NCBI RefSeq assembly: GCF_000473105.1
Contig: NZ_KI421498.1
Location: 1,922,001 to 1,986,000 of the forward strand
Reading direction: 5' to 3'
Length of the DNA stretch: 64,000 bases
Source of the DNA: Phaeobacter inhibens DSM 16374
Lineage (GTDB): Bacteria > Pseudomonadota > Alphaproteobacteria > Rhodobacterales > Rhodobacteraceae
Position 1 is the stretch's first letter. Each line of letters begins with the position of its first letter. The position numbers were made by a program, and so were the translations under genes. Shown piece after piece: positions 1 to 9,004 of the stretch. A model generated the notes under the pieces. The model was not told the DNA's origin. It searched no databases and saw only the letters and a list, made by a program, of their open reading frames with translations.

Positions 1-60
1 AAGAATATGATAGTCGTGATTTTTTGCGTGCGCCATTTAAGTGTCCCTCACCAAAGCGGC

Positions 61-648
61 CTAGTTCGTGTTTGTGCCTGCCCCGGCTGTATCACCGGTT
101 TCAAGGGCGGCATACCCTTCTGGCAGATCGATTTCGTAGAATGTGTACGACAGCGTGATCGTATGCACGTATTTTCCGTCCCGATCCTCGACAATTTCTG
201 GATCGACAAAGAAGGTCACAGGCATTTCCACCCGTTCCCCCGGTTGCAGCACCTGCTCCTCAAAGCAGAAACAGGCGATCTTCTCGAAGAAGGCGCCGGC
301 CGAATAGGGCGTCACGTTGTAGGACGCCTGCCCGGCAACGGGGCGGTCGGTCGGGTTGTAGGCCTCGTAGAAGGCCAGCCCGGTTTCCCCGATCTTGATC
401 TCCATCTCACGCTCAACCGGGGTGAATTGCCACGGCATATCGCGCTCCTTGGAGGCGTCAAAGCGCACGGTGATGGTCTGATTCAGAACGGTATCCGACC
501 CCTGTTCGGCAACGCCCGTCACGCCGCCAAAGCCGGTCACCCGGCAGAACCAGTCATAGAACGGCACCGATGCCCAGGCGAGGCCGCCCATCAGGACAAC
601 AACACCAACCAGCTGTACGACGGTTTTCTGTGGTCCCTGCAATGCCAT
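61..648 (-). CDS. ctaG: Cytochrome c oxidase assembly protein CtaG/Cox11
   Basis: A copper chaperone of the inner membrane that delivers copper to the CuB site of cytochrome aa3 oxidase subunit I. The 195-aa product has one N-terminal membrane helix (about residues 11-31) followed by a periplasmic beta-rich domain. The Cox11 copper motif is present as Cys126-Phe-Cys128-Phe-Glu, with a further Cys35 after the helix. Length and layout are normal for the family. Its ATG shares one base with the stop of the upstream 59-aa gene (TGATG), so translation is coupled. It is the last complete gene of a ctaC-ctaB-orf-ctaG operon; by family gene order coxC would lie just outside the left edge, but that is not visible here. 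Confidence 0.95.
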   Translation of the reverse strand: MALQGPQKTVVQLVGVVVLMGGLAWASVPFYDWFCRVTGFGGVTGVAEQGSDTVLNQTITVRFDASKERDMPWQFTPVEREMEIKIGETGLAFYEAYNPTDRPVAGQASYNVTPYSAGAFFEKIACFCFEEQVLQPGERVEMPVTFFVDPEIVEDRDGKYVHTITLSYTFYEIDLPEGYAALETGDTAGAGTNTN

Positions 649-827
649 CAGCCCTGCCCCTCACTCTGCTCTGCGGCGGAGGTGTTCGGGAATTTGAACC
701 CCGCCGATGTGACCTTGACGATGGTCAGCGCCAGCACCAGCACCACAAAAGACCCCAGCAGAACGCCGACGCCGATATTGCGTCCCTTCCGTCTCTGGTG
801 CAGCTCATGTTCTTTGCGCAGGCTCAT
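648..827 (-). CDS. 59-aa single-pass membrane protein in the cytochrome oxidase assembly operon
   Basis: A small frame with ATG at 827 and TGA overlapping the ctaG start. It encodes a charged, basic N-terminus ([17 protein letters not shown]), one hydrophobic helix at about residues 18-38 and a short tail. It begins one base after the ctaB stop and overlaps ctaG by one base, which strongly argues for a translated, coupled gene. The equivalent position in Paracoccus and Rhodobacter oxidase operons also holds a short ORF, so it is probably a conserved accessory of oxidase biogenesis (sometimes called CoxF-like). I cannot assign a biochemical function from sequence. Confidence 0.85.
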   Translation of the reverse strand: MSLRKEHELHQRRKGRNIGVGVLLGSFVVLVLALTIVKVTSAGFKFPNTSAAEQSEGQG

Positions 828-828
828 A

Positions 829-1770
829 TTACCAGCCTCCCAATCCGTAGGGTTTCAGAACCGCCTCGGCCAGGATCGCGCCAAAATGCAGGAAGAGATA
901 CAGCAGCGACAGCTTGAAGAAACTGCGCTCAACCTTGAAGTTGTCGGCCTCGCTGTCGTCTTCATCGCGGCGCGAAATCTTCCATGCGCCATGCAAGAAC
1001 AGCGCGTTCAGCACCAGCGCCACCACCAGATAGATCGGACCACCCACGCCAGAGAACGCGGTACCAACCGCCAGCAGCGCCAGCAGGGCGGTGTAGATCA
1101 GAATATGTTTACGGGTCGACCGGCGACCATGGGTCACGGTCAGCATCGGCACGCCCGCATCGTCGTAATCCGAGCGCATGAACAGCGCCAGCGCCCAGAA
1201 ATGCGGCGGTGTCCACATAAACGTCAGGGCAAACATCAGCCAGGGTTCAACCGCCATGGAGCCGGTCGCCGCAATCCAGCCGATCACCGGCGGGAAGGCA
1301 CCTGCGGCACCGCCAATGACGATGTTCTGCGGCGTCGCGCGTTTCAGCCACATGGTGTAGATCACCACATAGAAAAAGATGGTGAAGGCCAGAAACGCCC
1401 CGGCAAACACATTGGTCGCCAGCGCAAGCATGATCACCGACAGGCCCGACAGCGCCAGCCCCAGCGACAGCGCCTCGCCCGGTTCGACCTTGCCCGCAGG
1501 GATCGGGCGGCTCTTGGTGCGTTTCATCACCTGATCGATATCCGCGTCCCACCACATGTTCAGCGCGCCGGAGGCACCGCCACCGATGGCAATGAACAGG
1601 ATGGCGCTGAAACCGATGACAGGGTGCACGCCAACCGGCGCGGCCAGAAGACCAACCAGCGCCGTGAACACCACAAGGGACATCACACGCGGTTTGAGCA
1701 GGGCAAAGTAATCCCCGAACTCCGCGTCCCCTTGCTGGACGGTGCTGGCGTTGATGCTTGCGTCAGTCAT
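829..1770 (-). CDS. ctaB: Protoheme IX farnesyltransferase (heme O synthase)
   Basis: A membrane-embedded UbiA-family prenyltransferase that attaches a farnesyl group to heme B, giving heme O for cytochrome oxidase assembly. The 313-aa protein is polytopic. The allylic diphosphate/Mg-binding motif is visible as Asn71-x3-Asp75-x3-Asp79, followed by the basic KRTKSRP segment; the second Asp-rich loop is [10 protein letters not shown]. Length matches CtaB/CyoE. An AGAGAG-type Shine-Dalgarno precedes the ATG. It lies 122 bp downstream of ctaC and abuts the small membrane gene, so it is read as the second gene of the oxidase operon. Confidence 0.96.
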   Translation of the reverse strand: MTDASINASTVQQGDAEFGDYFALLKPRVMSLVVFTALVGLLAAPVGVHPVIGFSAILFIAIGGGASGALNMWWDADIDQVMKRTKSRPIPAGKVEPGEALSLGLALSGLSVIMLALATNVFAGAFLAFTIFFYVVIYTMWLKRATPQNIVIGGAAGAFPPVIGWIAATGSMAVEPWLMFALTFMWTPPHFWALALFMRSDYDDAGVPMLTVTHGRRSTRKHILIYTALLALLAVGTAFSGVGGPIYLVVALVLNALFLHGAWKISRRDEDDSEADNFKVERSFFKLSLLYLFLHFGAILAEAVLKPYGLGGW

Positions 1771-1892
1771 GGTGCTCTCTTTTGTCGTGATCTGTCTTAG
1801 CGAAAGCGGGCGCGCAGCGACTGCGCGGCCCGATCCGTTTTCACGTGATAGCTAGGTGGCACCCGCCGGGAGGCAAGCGCCAATCGTATCGC

Positions 1893-2732
1893 TCAGTTGG
1901 AGGCGACCTGATAAGACTGGGGCAGACCGGCGTATTCTTCGATCGCGCCTTCCAGCCAGGCATCATAGGCCTCTTGGCTCACCACTTTTACAGTGATCGG
2001 CATGTAGGCGTGGTCTTTGCCGCAGAGTTCGGAACACTGACCAAAGTAGATGCCTTCCTTGTCAGCCTTGAACCACAGCTCCGCCAGACGGCCGGGAACC
2101 GCATCCTGTTTCACGCCGAACGCCGGGATGGTCCAGGAGTGGATCACGTCCGCACCGGTCACCTGCATCACAACTGTCTTGCCGACGGGCACAACAACGG
2201 CAGTGTCGGTGGCCAGCAGATATTCGTCTTCGGCATAGCCGTTGTCAGCCAGATCTTCCTTGGCCAGCATGAAGCTTTCAAAGCCGAATTCGTGATCGAC
2301 ATATTCATAGCCCCAGTACCACTGGTAGCCGGTCACCTTGATGGTGATGTCGCCCTCGGGGATTTCCTGCTGACGGAACAGCTCCGGCAGCGAGAAGGAC
2401 CCGATGAAGACCAGGATCAGGATCGGCACAACGGTCCATGCGATTTCAATCGGCGTGTTGTGGGTGAACTGTGACGCATTGGGGTTGGCGCGACGGTTAA
2501 ACCGCACGATTGCATAGAGCAGCAGCCCCCCGACAAATACACAGACAGCGGTGATGATCACCAGAATCATGTAGTCCAGAGAATGGATGCCTTCGGCAAG
2601 CTCGGTCGCTGCCGGCTGAAAGCCAAGGCCGCCGTCAACCGGCTTGCCAATGGTTTCCAGACCTTCTTGCGCCATAGCTGGAAGGCTCGAGAGGCCCGAG
2701 AAAAGGCCTGAAAGCATCAAAGCGTTCTTCAT
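1893..2732 (-). CDS. ctaC: Cytochrome c oxidase subunit II (aa3 type)
   Basis: Carries the dinuclear CuA centre that accepts electrons from cytochrome c. The 279-aa product has a signal peptide likely cut after Ala21 (AMA|QEG), two membrane helices (about 54-77 and 98-116) and a periplasmic cupredoxin domain. All CuA ligands are visible: His198, Cys233, Glu235, Cys237, His241 and Met244. The aromatic YQWYWGYEY stretch that takes electrons from cytochrome c is also present. It is the first gene of the oxidase operon and is divergent from tldD. The mRNA leader contains two tandem copies of an 8-bp unit (GTTGATCG on the plus strand, 2748-2763) just upstream of the ribosome binding site. Confidence 0.97.
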   Translation of the reverse strand: MKNALMLSGLFSGLSSLPAMAQEGLETIGKPVDGGLGFQPAATELAEGIHSLDYMILVIITAVCVFVGGLLLYAIVRFNRRANPNASQFTHNTPIEIAWTVVPILILVFIGSFSLPELFRQQEIPEGDITIKVTGYQWYWGYEYVDHEFGFESFMLAKEDLADNGYAEDEYLLATDTAVVVPVGKTVVMQVTGADVIHSWTIPAFGVKQDAVPGRLAELWFKADKEGIYFGQCSELCGKDHAYMPITVKVVSQEAYDAWLEGAIEEYAGLPQSYQVASN

Positions 2733-2899
2733 GTCATGTCCTGATCAGTTGATCGGTTGATCGAGTTGTTCCTGCGCCGACGTCCTATGTCGGAACTTTG
2801 ATTCCACAAAACGCGCCGGACCCGTTGTCTTTGACGCTGCTAAAAATCATATTCCATCGTGCAGTTAAAGAGGAATGCTCGCGTCAAAGCGTCGCTTTC

Positions 2900-2913
2900 T
2901 TGATTTAGATCAA
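2900..2913. promoter_or_regulatory. FNR/FnrL-type operator in the ctaC-tldD divergent gap
   Basis: The sequence TTGAT-TTAG-ATCAA is an exact match to the FNR-family consensus TTGAT-N4-ATCAA. It lies 18 bp before the tldD ATG and about 168 bp upstream of the ctaC ATG. Its position is too close to tldD to activate that gene from a normal class II site, so it would more naturally repress tldD or control the oxidase operon. Binding is inferred from the motif alone. Confidence 0.6.
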
Positions 2914-2931
2914 AAAAACCGAGGTCAAACC

Positions 2932-4353
2932 ATGGATACCGCAGCCTTCCGCCCGTTTGAAACCACCCTGCCCGAGGACGAGGCCCTGGGGGTCCTGCGT
3001 TCGGCCCTTGCGGGGGCCGATGATGGGGAGATCTTTGTCGAGCGGCGCAAGTCGGAGGCGCTGGTTTTTGATGATGGCCGCCTGCGCAACGCCAGCTATG
3101 ACGCCGCCGAAGGATTTGGCCTGCGTGCAGTCAACGGCGAGGTGGCTGGCTATGCCCATTCCACCGACGTCTCTATCGCCGGGCTAAAGCGTGCTGCTGA
3201 AACCGCGCGTTTGGCGGTGGGTGATGGCGGTGGCACCATGGCCCCGCCACCGCCCCGCACCAACACCCGCCTCTATACCGACGACGATCCCATTGGCGCG
3301 ATGCCCTTTGCCGTAAAGGTGGAGACCCTGCGCGAGATCGACGCCTTTGCCCGCGCCCAGGACTCGCGGGTGGTGCAGGTCTCCGCGATGCTGGCGGCTT
3401 CGCTTCAAGAGGTGGAAATCCTACGCGCCGATGGCACCCGCGTCCGCGATGTGCGTCCGATGACCCGGCTCAATGTCTCCGTGATTGTCGAACAGGACGG
3501 CCGCCGCGAGAGCGGCTCTGCCGGCGGCGGCGGGCGCGTGGGGTTGGACGGTCTGGTGGATCCCGCCGATTGGCAGAACAAGGTCCGCGAAGCGCTGCGC
3601 GTCGCCTGCGTCAACTTGGAGGCCGTCCCTGCCCCCGCCGGTGAAATGGACGTGGTGCTTGGCCCCGGCTGGCCCGGTATTCTCCTGCATGAGGCCATCG
3701 GCCATGGGCTGGAAGGCGATTTTAACCGCAAGGGGTCTTCCGCCTTCGCAGGCCTCATGGGTCAGCAGATCGCCGCCAAGGGGGTAACGGTGCTGGATGA
3801 CGGCACTCTTGCCGACCGGCGCGGCTCCATCACCGTGGACGACGAAGGCACCCCCAGCCAGAAAACCACCCTGATTGAGGATGGCAAGTTGGTCGGTTTC
3901 ATGCAGGACCGTCAGAACGCGCGCCTTATGGGCGTGGAGAGCACCGGCAACGGACGTCGCCAAAGCTACGCCCACGCGCCAATGCCACGGATGACCAACA
4001 CCTATATGCTGGGTGGCGATGCCAACCCCGACGATCTGGTCGCCTCCATCAAGGATGGCATCTGGGCTGTCGGCTTTGGCGGTGGTCAGGTCGACATTAC
4101 CAACGGTAAATTTGTGTTCTCCTGCACCGAGGCCTACCGGGTGAAGGATGGTAAGGTCGGCGCCCCGGTCAAAGGCGCGACATTAATTGGTGATGGTGCC
4201 ACGGCGCTGAACAAGATCCGCGCGCTTGGCAATGACATGGCGCTGGACCCCGGCATGGGCAATTGCGGCAAACAGGGCCAATGGGTGCCGGTTGGAGTTG
4301 GCCAGCCCACGGTCCTGATGGGCGGGCTCACCGTTGGAGGCTCCGCCACCTAA
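2932..4353 (+). CDS. tldD: Metalloprotease TldD
   Basis: TldD works with TldE (PmbA) as a zinc protease that digests unfolded peptides and matures some modified peptides. The zinc/catalytic motif HEAIGHGLE is at residues 253-261 (His253, Glu254, His258). The 473-aa length is typical. The ATG at 2932 was chosen over an upstream in-frame ATG at 2875 because GAGG sits at normal spacing before it and the family starts there; the longer frame would run through the FNR box. No tldE partner lies next to it. Placement beside the cytochrome oxidase operon is common in Rhodobacterales. Confidence 0.95.
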   Translation: MDTAAFRPFETTLPEDEALGVLRSALAGADDGEIFVERRKSEALVFDDGRLRNASYDAAEGFGLRAVNGEVAGYAHSTDVSIAGLKRAAETARLAVGDGGGTMAPPPPRTNTRLYTDDDPIGAMPFAVKVETLREIDAFARAQDSRVVQVSAMLAASLQEVEILRADGTRVRDVRPMTRLNVSVIVEQDGRRESGSAGGGGRVGLDGLVDPADWQNKVREALRVACVNLEAVPAPAGEMDVVLGPGWPGILLHEAIGHGLEGDFNRKGSSAFAGLMGQQIAAKGVTVLDDGTLADRRGSITVDDEGTPSQKTTLIEDGKLVGFMQDRQNARLMGVESTGNGRRQSYAHAPMPRMTNTYMLGGDANPDDLVASIKDGIWAVGFGGGQVDITNGKFVFSCTEAYRVKDGKVGAPVKGATLIGDGATALNKIRALGNDMALDPGMGNCGKQGQWVPVGVGQPTVLMGGLTVGGSAT

Positions 4354-4673
4354 ACCCCGCGCGAGAGAGGGCAGCGGCATCATCGCCAGACCACTCGCCT
4401 GACTCGCAGCCTGACTCGCCACAAGAATCGCCGCCGTGTCGCTAAACTGTCGACTCGGCGGCATTTTTCGATGTTTTGACGGTATCCAGACCTCACAAGA
4501 CGACAGGGCGCGTGGCGCAGTTTTGGCCGCGCGCTTTAGTGGAGGCGATTTTTCGCTTATGGCAGAATGAGTTAGAATTGAGTTTGTTAAAATATTTCCT
4601 TTAATTCTCCACGTTCATCACCTGTTAACCACTCAAGAGCTAATCATAGTCTTGCAACAAGGCGGAGCGCAGG
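4354..4673. other. Intergenic region tldD-dprA
   Basis: 320 bp with no credible gene. The first part holds the unit GACTCGC twice (4401 and 4413), and a third GACTC is at 4452; these are GANTC sites, the target of the alphaproteobacterial CcrM methylase. A terminator-like hairpin follows (see 4430-4468). The last 120 bp is clearly AT-richer than its surroundings (around 4560-4620), as expected for the dprA promoter, but I cannot place -35/-10 boxes with confidence. Confidence 0.5.
4430..4468 (+). terminator. Probable rho-independent terminator of tldD
   Basis: GCCGCCG (4430-4436) can pair with CGGCGGC (4456-4462), followed by ATTTTT. The loop is long (19 nt), so this is a moderate rather than strong terminator. 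Confidence 0.5.
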
Positions 4674-5912
4674 ATGACCGAAGAAGCACATTCTTCCACT
4701 CACCCCCCACTCCCACCCACCACGGAAGATATTCGGATTTCCTGGCTCCGTCTTTTGCGCTCAAGACGTGTTGGCGCGGTGACGTTTCACCGTCTCCTCG
4801 CGAAATATGGATCAGCGCAGAACGCGCTATCCGCGTTGCCTGAAATGGCGCGCGCCGCTGGCATTAAAGGGTATGAAATATGCTCTGCCGACGCGGCACT
4901 GGCCGAAATCAAGGCCGCAGAAGCCGCCAATGCGCGGCTTTTGTGCTTTGGTGAGGCCGACTACCCGTCTCATCTGGCCGTGCTGCGCGACGCCCCGCCC
5001 CTGCTGTGGGCGGTAGGTGATCCCGCGCATCTCAACCAACCCACCATCGCCATTGTCGGTGCCCGCAATGCGTCCTCGCTTGGCGTTCGCATGGCCCGCG
5101 CTTTGGCTCGGGAACTGGGAGAGGCCGGGTACTGCATCATCTCAGGACTGGCGCGCGGCATTGACACCGCCGCCCATATGGCCGCCCTGCGCACCGGCAC
5201 CTGTGCCGTGATGGCCGGCGGTGTCGATGTGGTCTACCCAACCGAAAACACCCGGCTGGCCGGGGATATCGCCGAACAGGGCGTGATGATCTCCGAACAC
5301 CCTATGGGCATGTCCCCCCGTGCGCGGCATTTTCCGGCCCGCAACCGCATCATCGCCGGCGCCGCTCAGGCTGTGGTGGTGGTGGAAGGCGCCGCGAAAT
5401 CCGGCTCGCTGATCACCGCGCGCGACGCGCTGGATCTGGGTCGCGATGTGCTGGCGGTGCCCGGCCACCCGTTTGATGCCCGTGCTGCGGGCTGCAATAT
5501 GCTGATCCGCGACGGTGCCCAGTTGGTGCGCAACGCACAGGACGTGATTGAGGCGCTGCCACCGATGGATCTGTCGCACCGCGTGGTGGCCGAACTCTCC
5601 GACCGCCCAGTGCCACCGCCGGAGGCCGCAGCCAGCGCCCGCCTCACCGAACTGCCGCCACCACCGAAGGAGCAGCGCAGTCTGAGCGACACTGCAGCAC
5701 TGCACCAGCTGATCCTCGACCGGCTCGGCCCTGCCCCCACGGCGGAGGATCAGCTGGTCCGCGATCTGGCCATCCCCTCTCGCGATCTGGCACCGGCGCT
5801 CACCGATCTGGAACTCTCCGGCGCAGTCGCCCGCGCGGCAGGTGGCCTCTTGATCCGGGGGGATTTCGATCCGGACCCAAAGGGCGCAGCTGGGCCCAAA
5901 TCCCAACGCTGA
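4674..5912 (+). CDS. dprA: DNA-processing protein DprA
   Basis: Loads RecA onto incoming single-stranded DNA during transformation. The 412-aa protein has an N-terminal helical SAM-like region (about 20-75), a Rossmann core with the signatures IVGARNASSLG and SGLARGIDTAAH, the segment GSLITARDALDLGRDVLAVPG-like at mid protein, and a C-terminal winged-helix domain (about 335-395) after a proline-rich linker. GGAG sits 7 nt before the ATG. It is directly followed by topA, a very common pairing. Other competence genes are not in the window, so natural transformation cannot be inferred from this alone. Confidence 0.95.
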   Translation: MTEEAHSSTHPPLPPTTEDIRISWLRLLRSRRVGAVTFHRLLAKYGSAQNALSALPEMARAAGIKGYEICSADAALAEIKAAEAANARLLCFGEADYPSHLAVLRDAPPLLWAVGDPAHLNQPTIAIVGARNASSLGVRMARALARELGEAGYCIISGLARGIDTAAHMAALRTGTCAVMAGGVDVVYPTENTRLAGDIAEQGVMISEHPMGMSPRARHFPARNRIIAGAAQAVVVVEGAAKSGSLITARDALDLGRDVLAVPGHPFDARAAGCNMLIRDGAQLVRNAQDVIEALPPMDLSHRVVAELSDRPVPPPEAAASARLTELPPPPKEQRSLSDTAALHQLILDRLGPAPTAEDQLVRDLAIPSRDLAPALTDLELSGAVARAAGGLLIRGDFDPDPKGAAGPKSQR

Positions 5913-6025
5913 TTGACGCCACAGCGCATCGTCATTCGAAGCCGGATTGACAATCTCCCCTTGCACCCCACATGTTGCCCCGCCATAGAACGCCCGCAGC
6001 CCGTCCCACAGAGGTTTACGAATTT

Positions 6026-8713
6026 ATGCCCGTTGTTGTTGTAGAATCCCCAGCTAAAGCCAAGACAATCAACAAATATCTTGGCTCAGACTACACAGTT
6101 CTGGCTTCTTACGGACACGTGCGCGACCTGCCTGCCAAGAACGGATCCGTCGAACCCGACGATGATTTTGCAATGACCTGGGAAGTCGGCGCCGACAGCC
6201 GCAAACACGTCAAGGCCATCGCCGATGCGCTGAAAGACGACAATGCACTGATCCTCGCGACTGACCCCGATCGCGAAGGCGAGGCGATCAGCTGGCACCT
6301 GCAGGAGGCGCTGACCAAGCGCCGCTCGATCAAGAAGGACACCGCTGTCTCCCGCGTGACCTTCAACGCGATCACCAAGGAGGCCGTCACCGAGGCGATG
6401 AAGAACCCGCGCCAGGTTGACCTGCCGCTGGTGGAAGCCTATCTGGCCCGCCGCGCGCTGGACTATCTGGTCGGCTTCAACCTCTCACCCGTGCTCTGGC
6501 GCAAACTGCCCGGTGCGCGCTCTGCCGGTCGCGTGCAGTCGGTCTGCCTGCGCCTGATTGTTGAGCGTGAGATGGAGATCGAGGCCTTCAAACCTCAGGA
6601 ATACTGGTCCGTAAAGGCAAGCCTCGCGACACCGCGCGGACAGGAGTTCGAGGCCCGTCTGACGGTTCTGGGCGGTGACAAGCTGGACAAATACGCGCTG
6701 GCCAATTCCACGGCAGCCGAGTTGGCAGTGCAGGCCGTTGCCAGCCGGACCCTGACCGTGCAGTCGGTCGAGGCAAAACCCGCCTCACGCAATCCATCAG
6801 CGCCCTTCATGACCTCAACCCTGCAGCAGGAAGCCAGCCGCAAATTCGGCATGGGCGCGAAGCAGTGTATGAACGCCGCACAGCGGCTCTATGAGGCTGG
6901 CTACATCACCTATATGCGAACCGATGGCATCGACATGGCGCCAGAGGCCGTGCAGGAAGCCCGCGCCGAAATCGCCAATCGCTACGGTGCCGAATACGTG
7001 CCGGGATCGCCCCGGATCTACAAGAACAAGGCCAAGAATGCACAAGAGGCGCATGAATGTATCCGCCCCACCGACATGAGCCGCGACGCCAAGAGCCTGA
7101 AAGTCTCCGAGGATGACCAGCGCAAGCTTTATGATCTGATCTGGAAGCGGACCCTCGCCTGCCAGATGGAAGGCGCCCGTTTGGAGCGGACCACGGTTGA
7201 TATCGGCTCAAACGACGGCCAAGTGGTGCTGCGCGCCACGGGTCAGGTGATGTTGTTCGACGGCTTCCTGCGTGTCTACGAAGAAGGCCGCGATGATGTT
7301 GTCGACGATGACGACAAGCGCCTGCCGCAGATCATGCAGGGCGAGTCGCTGAAATTCGCAGCGTCACTGGCGGCGCAGGCGGAGAAAGCCGACACTGGCG
7401 GCGCCATCCTGTCAGATGACAAGGCGGTTTTGGGCCTGCAGCACCACACCCAACCACCCCCCCGCTTTACCGAAGCGACATTGGTCAAACGCATGGAAGA
7501 GCTGGGCATCGGCCGCCCCTCCACCTATGCCTCTGTGATCACCACGATCCAGGACCGCGAATATGTCCGCAAGGACAAGAACCGCCTGTTCCCTGAGGAC
7601 AAGGGCCGGATCGTCACCATCTTCCTGCTGAATTTCTTTCGCACCTATGTGGGGTATGAGTTTACCGCCAATCTGGAAGGTGAACTGGACGACGTCAGCG
7701 CAGGTGATCGCGACTACAAGGATCTGTTGAGCCGGTTCTGGCGCGATTTCTCCGCCGCGATCTCGGAGACCTCCGATCTGCGCATCACCGAAGTGCTGGA
7801 TGTGCTGGATGACGCGCTGGCCCCGCAACTCTATCCGCCGCGCGAAGATGGCGTTGATCCCCGCGTCTGCCCCAAATGCGGCGCTGGTCAGCTGCATCTG
7901 AAAACCTCGCGCACCGGCGGGTTTGTCGGCTGCGGCAACTACCCCGAATGCAACTACACCCGCCCGATCTCCGGGGAGGGCGCCGAAGGGTATGAGCGTA
8001 TTCTGGGCGAGGATGACGGCGATGAGATTCACCTGAAATCCGGCCGTTTCGGCCCCTATGTGCAGCGCGGTGAAGCCACGCCCGAGAACAAGAAACCGCC
8101 GCGCTCCTCGCTGCCCAAACAAGGCAAGGATTTCCTGCCGGGCTGGGGCCCGAATGAGGTCACCCTGGAACAGGCCGTCACCCTGCTGACCCTGCCCCGC
8201 GAGATCGGCCAGCACCCTGAGGGCGGCGCGATCCAGGCCAACCTCGGTCGGTTCGGCCCCTATATCGCGCATCAGAAGCCTGACGAGGAAAAGCCGGTTT
8301 ACGTAAACCTCAAGGAAACACTCGACGTCTTTGAGATCGGCATGAACCGGGCGGTGGAAATGCTGGCGGAGAAGCGCGCCAACCCCGGTCGTGGCCGTCG
8401 CGCCGCTGCCAAGGCGCTGAAAGAGCTGGGTGATCACCCCGAGAGTGGCGGTGCCATCAGCATCATGGACGGGCGCTATGGGCCATACGTCAAATGGGAA
8501 AAGGTGAACGCCACCCTGCCCAAGGATGTCGAACCCAAAGATGTCACAGTCGAGATGGCCGTGCAGCTGATCACCGAGAAAGCTGGAAAATCCGGCGCCA
8601 AGAAGAAGGCCCCGGCAAAGAAAGCTGCCGCTAAAAAGACCACGGCGAAAAAGACGGCAGCGAAGAAACCCGCCGCCAAAAAGAAGGCGGAGACCAGCAG
8701 CGACGAGGGGTGA
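6026..8713 (+). CDS. topA: DNA topoisomerase I
   Basis: Type IA topoisomerase that relaxes negative supercoils. The 895-aa protein starts at the family-typical MPVVVVESPAKAKTI (TOPRIM); GAGG at 6011 supports the ATG at 6026 over the longer frame from 5972. The catalytic tyrosine is Tyr296 in YITYMRTDG. A four-cysteine zinc ribbon (CPKC...CGNYPEC) follows the core, and then come several GRFGPY-type C-terminal repeats. The last about 40 residues are a Lys/Ala-rich tail made of repeated AAKK units, as in many alphaproteobacterial TopA proteins, probably for non-specific DNA binding. Confidence 0.97.
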   Translation: MPVVVVESPAKAKTINKYLGSDYTVLASYGHVRDLPAKNGSVEPDDDFAMTWEVGADSRKHVKAIADALKDDNALILATDPDREGEAISWHLQEALTKRRSIKKDTAVSRVTFNAITKEAVTEAMKNPRQVDLPLVEAYLARRALDYLVGFNLSPVLWRKLPGARSAGRVQSVCLRLIVEREMEIEAFKPQEYWSVKASLATPRGQEFEARLTVLGGDKLDKYALANSTAAELAVQAVASRTLTVQSVEAKPASRNPSAPFMTSTLQQEASRKFGMGAKQCMNAAQRLYEAGYITYMRTDGIDMAPEAVQEARAEIANRYGAEYVPGSPRIYKNKAKNAQEAHECIRPTDMSRDAKSLKVSEDDQRKLYDLIWKRTLACQMEGARLERTTVDIGSNDGQVVLRATGQVMLFDGFLRVYEEGRDDVVDDDDKRLPQIMQGESLKFAASLAAQAEKADTGGAILSDDKAVLGLQHHTQPPPRFTEATLVKRMEELGIGRPSTYASVITTIQDREYVRKDKNRLFPEDKGRIVTIFLLNFFRTYVGYEFTANLEGELDDVSAGDRDYKDLLSRFWRDFSAAISETSDLRITEVLDVLDDALAPQLYPPREDGVDPRVCPKCGAGQLHLKTSRTGGFVGCGNYPECNYTRPISGEGAEGYERILGEDDGDEIHLKSGRFGPYVQRGEATPENKKPPRSSLPKQGKDFLPGWGPNEVTLEQAVTLLTLPREIGQHPEGGAIQANLGRFGPYIAHQKPDEEKPVYVNLKETLDVFEIGMNRAVEMLAEKRANPGRGRRAAAKALKELGDHPESGGAISIMDGRYGPYVKWEKVNATLPKDVEPKDVTVEMAVQLITEKAGKSGAKKKAPAKKAAAKKTTAKKTAAKKPAAKKKAETSSDEG

Positions 8714-8736
8714 CCGCTTGCAGTCTTAAAACCTGT

Positions 8737-8772
8737 CGCGACGGTATTGATCTGACACCCGTGACCGTCGCG
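8737..8772 (+). other. Inverted repeat after topA
   Basis: CGCGACGGT (8737-8745) is the reverse complement of ACCGTCGCG (8764-8772), an exact 9-bp stem with an 18-nt loop, 24 bp after the topA stop. It lacks a T run, so it may be a weak terminator or an mRNA-stabilising hairpin. The rest of the 8714-9004 gap holds a small CCCGTCTCGCGACGGG palindrome near 8821 and nothing gene-like. Confidence 0.4.
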
Positions 8773-9004
8773 CCGGGCCTTCTGGCCCCGCCCCTGAACA
8801 AAGCACTCCCGCCCGGTCAGCCCCGTCTCGCGACGGGACCTTGACCCGTTGGGCGTGGCGCCGCTGACGCGGCGCACTGCGCCGCCCCATCCGTCACCCT
8901 GCGCCCCCGTCCGTAGAAATACCTGTCTTTCTCCGTATCGTTGACTCTGCCCCCGGCGGGCGTCAGAACTTTGCCAACCTGGCTGATGATCATGGGAGAT
9001 GGAT

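Noticed and set aside
7-1800. A 597-codon plus-strand frame over ctaG and ctaB
   Set aside because: It overlaps three confirmed genes on the opposite strand and encodes a His/Arg/Gln-rich sequence typical of antisense frames in GC-rich DNA.
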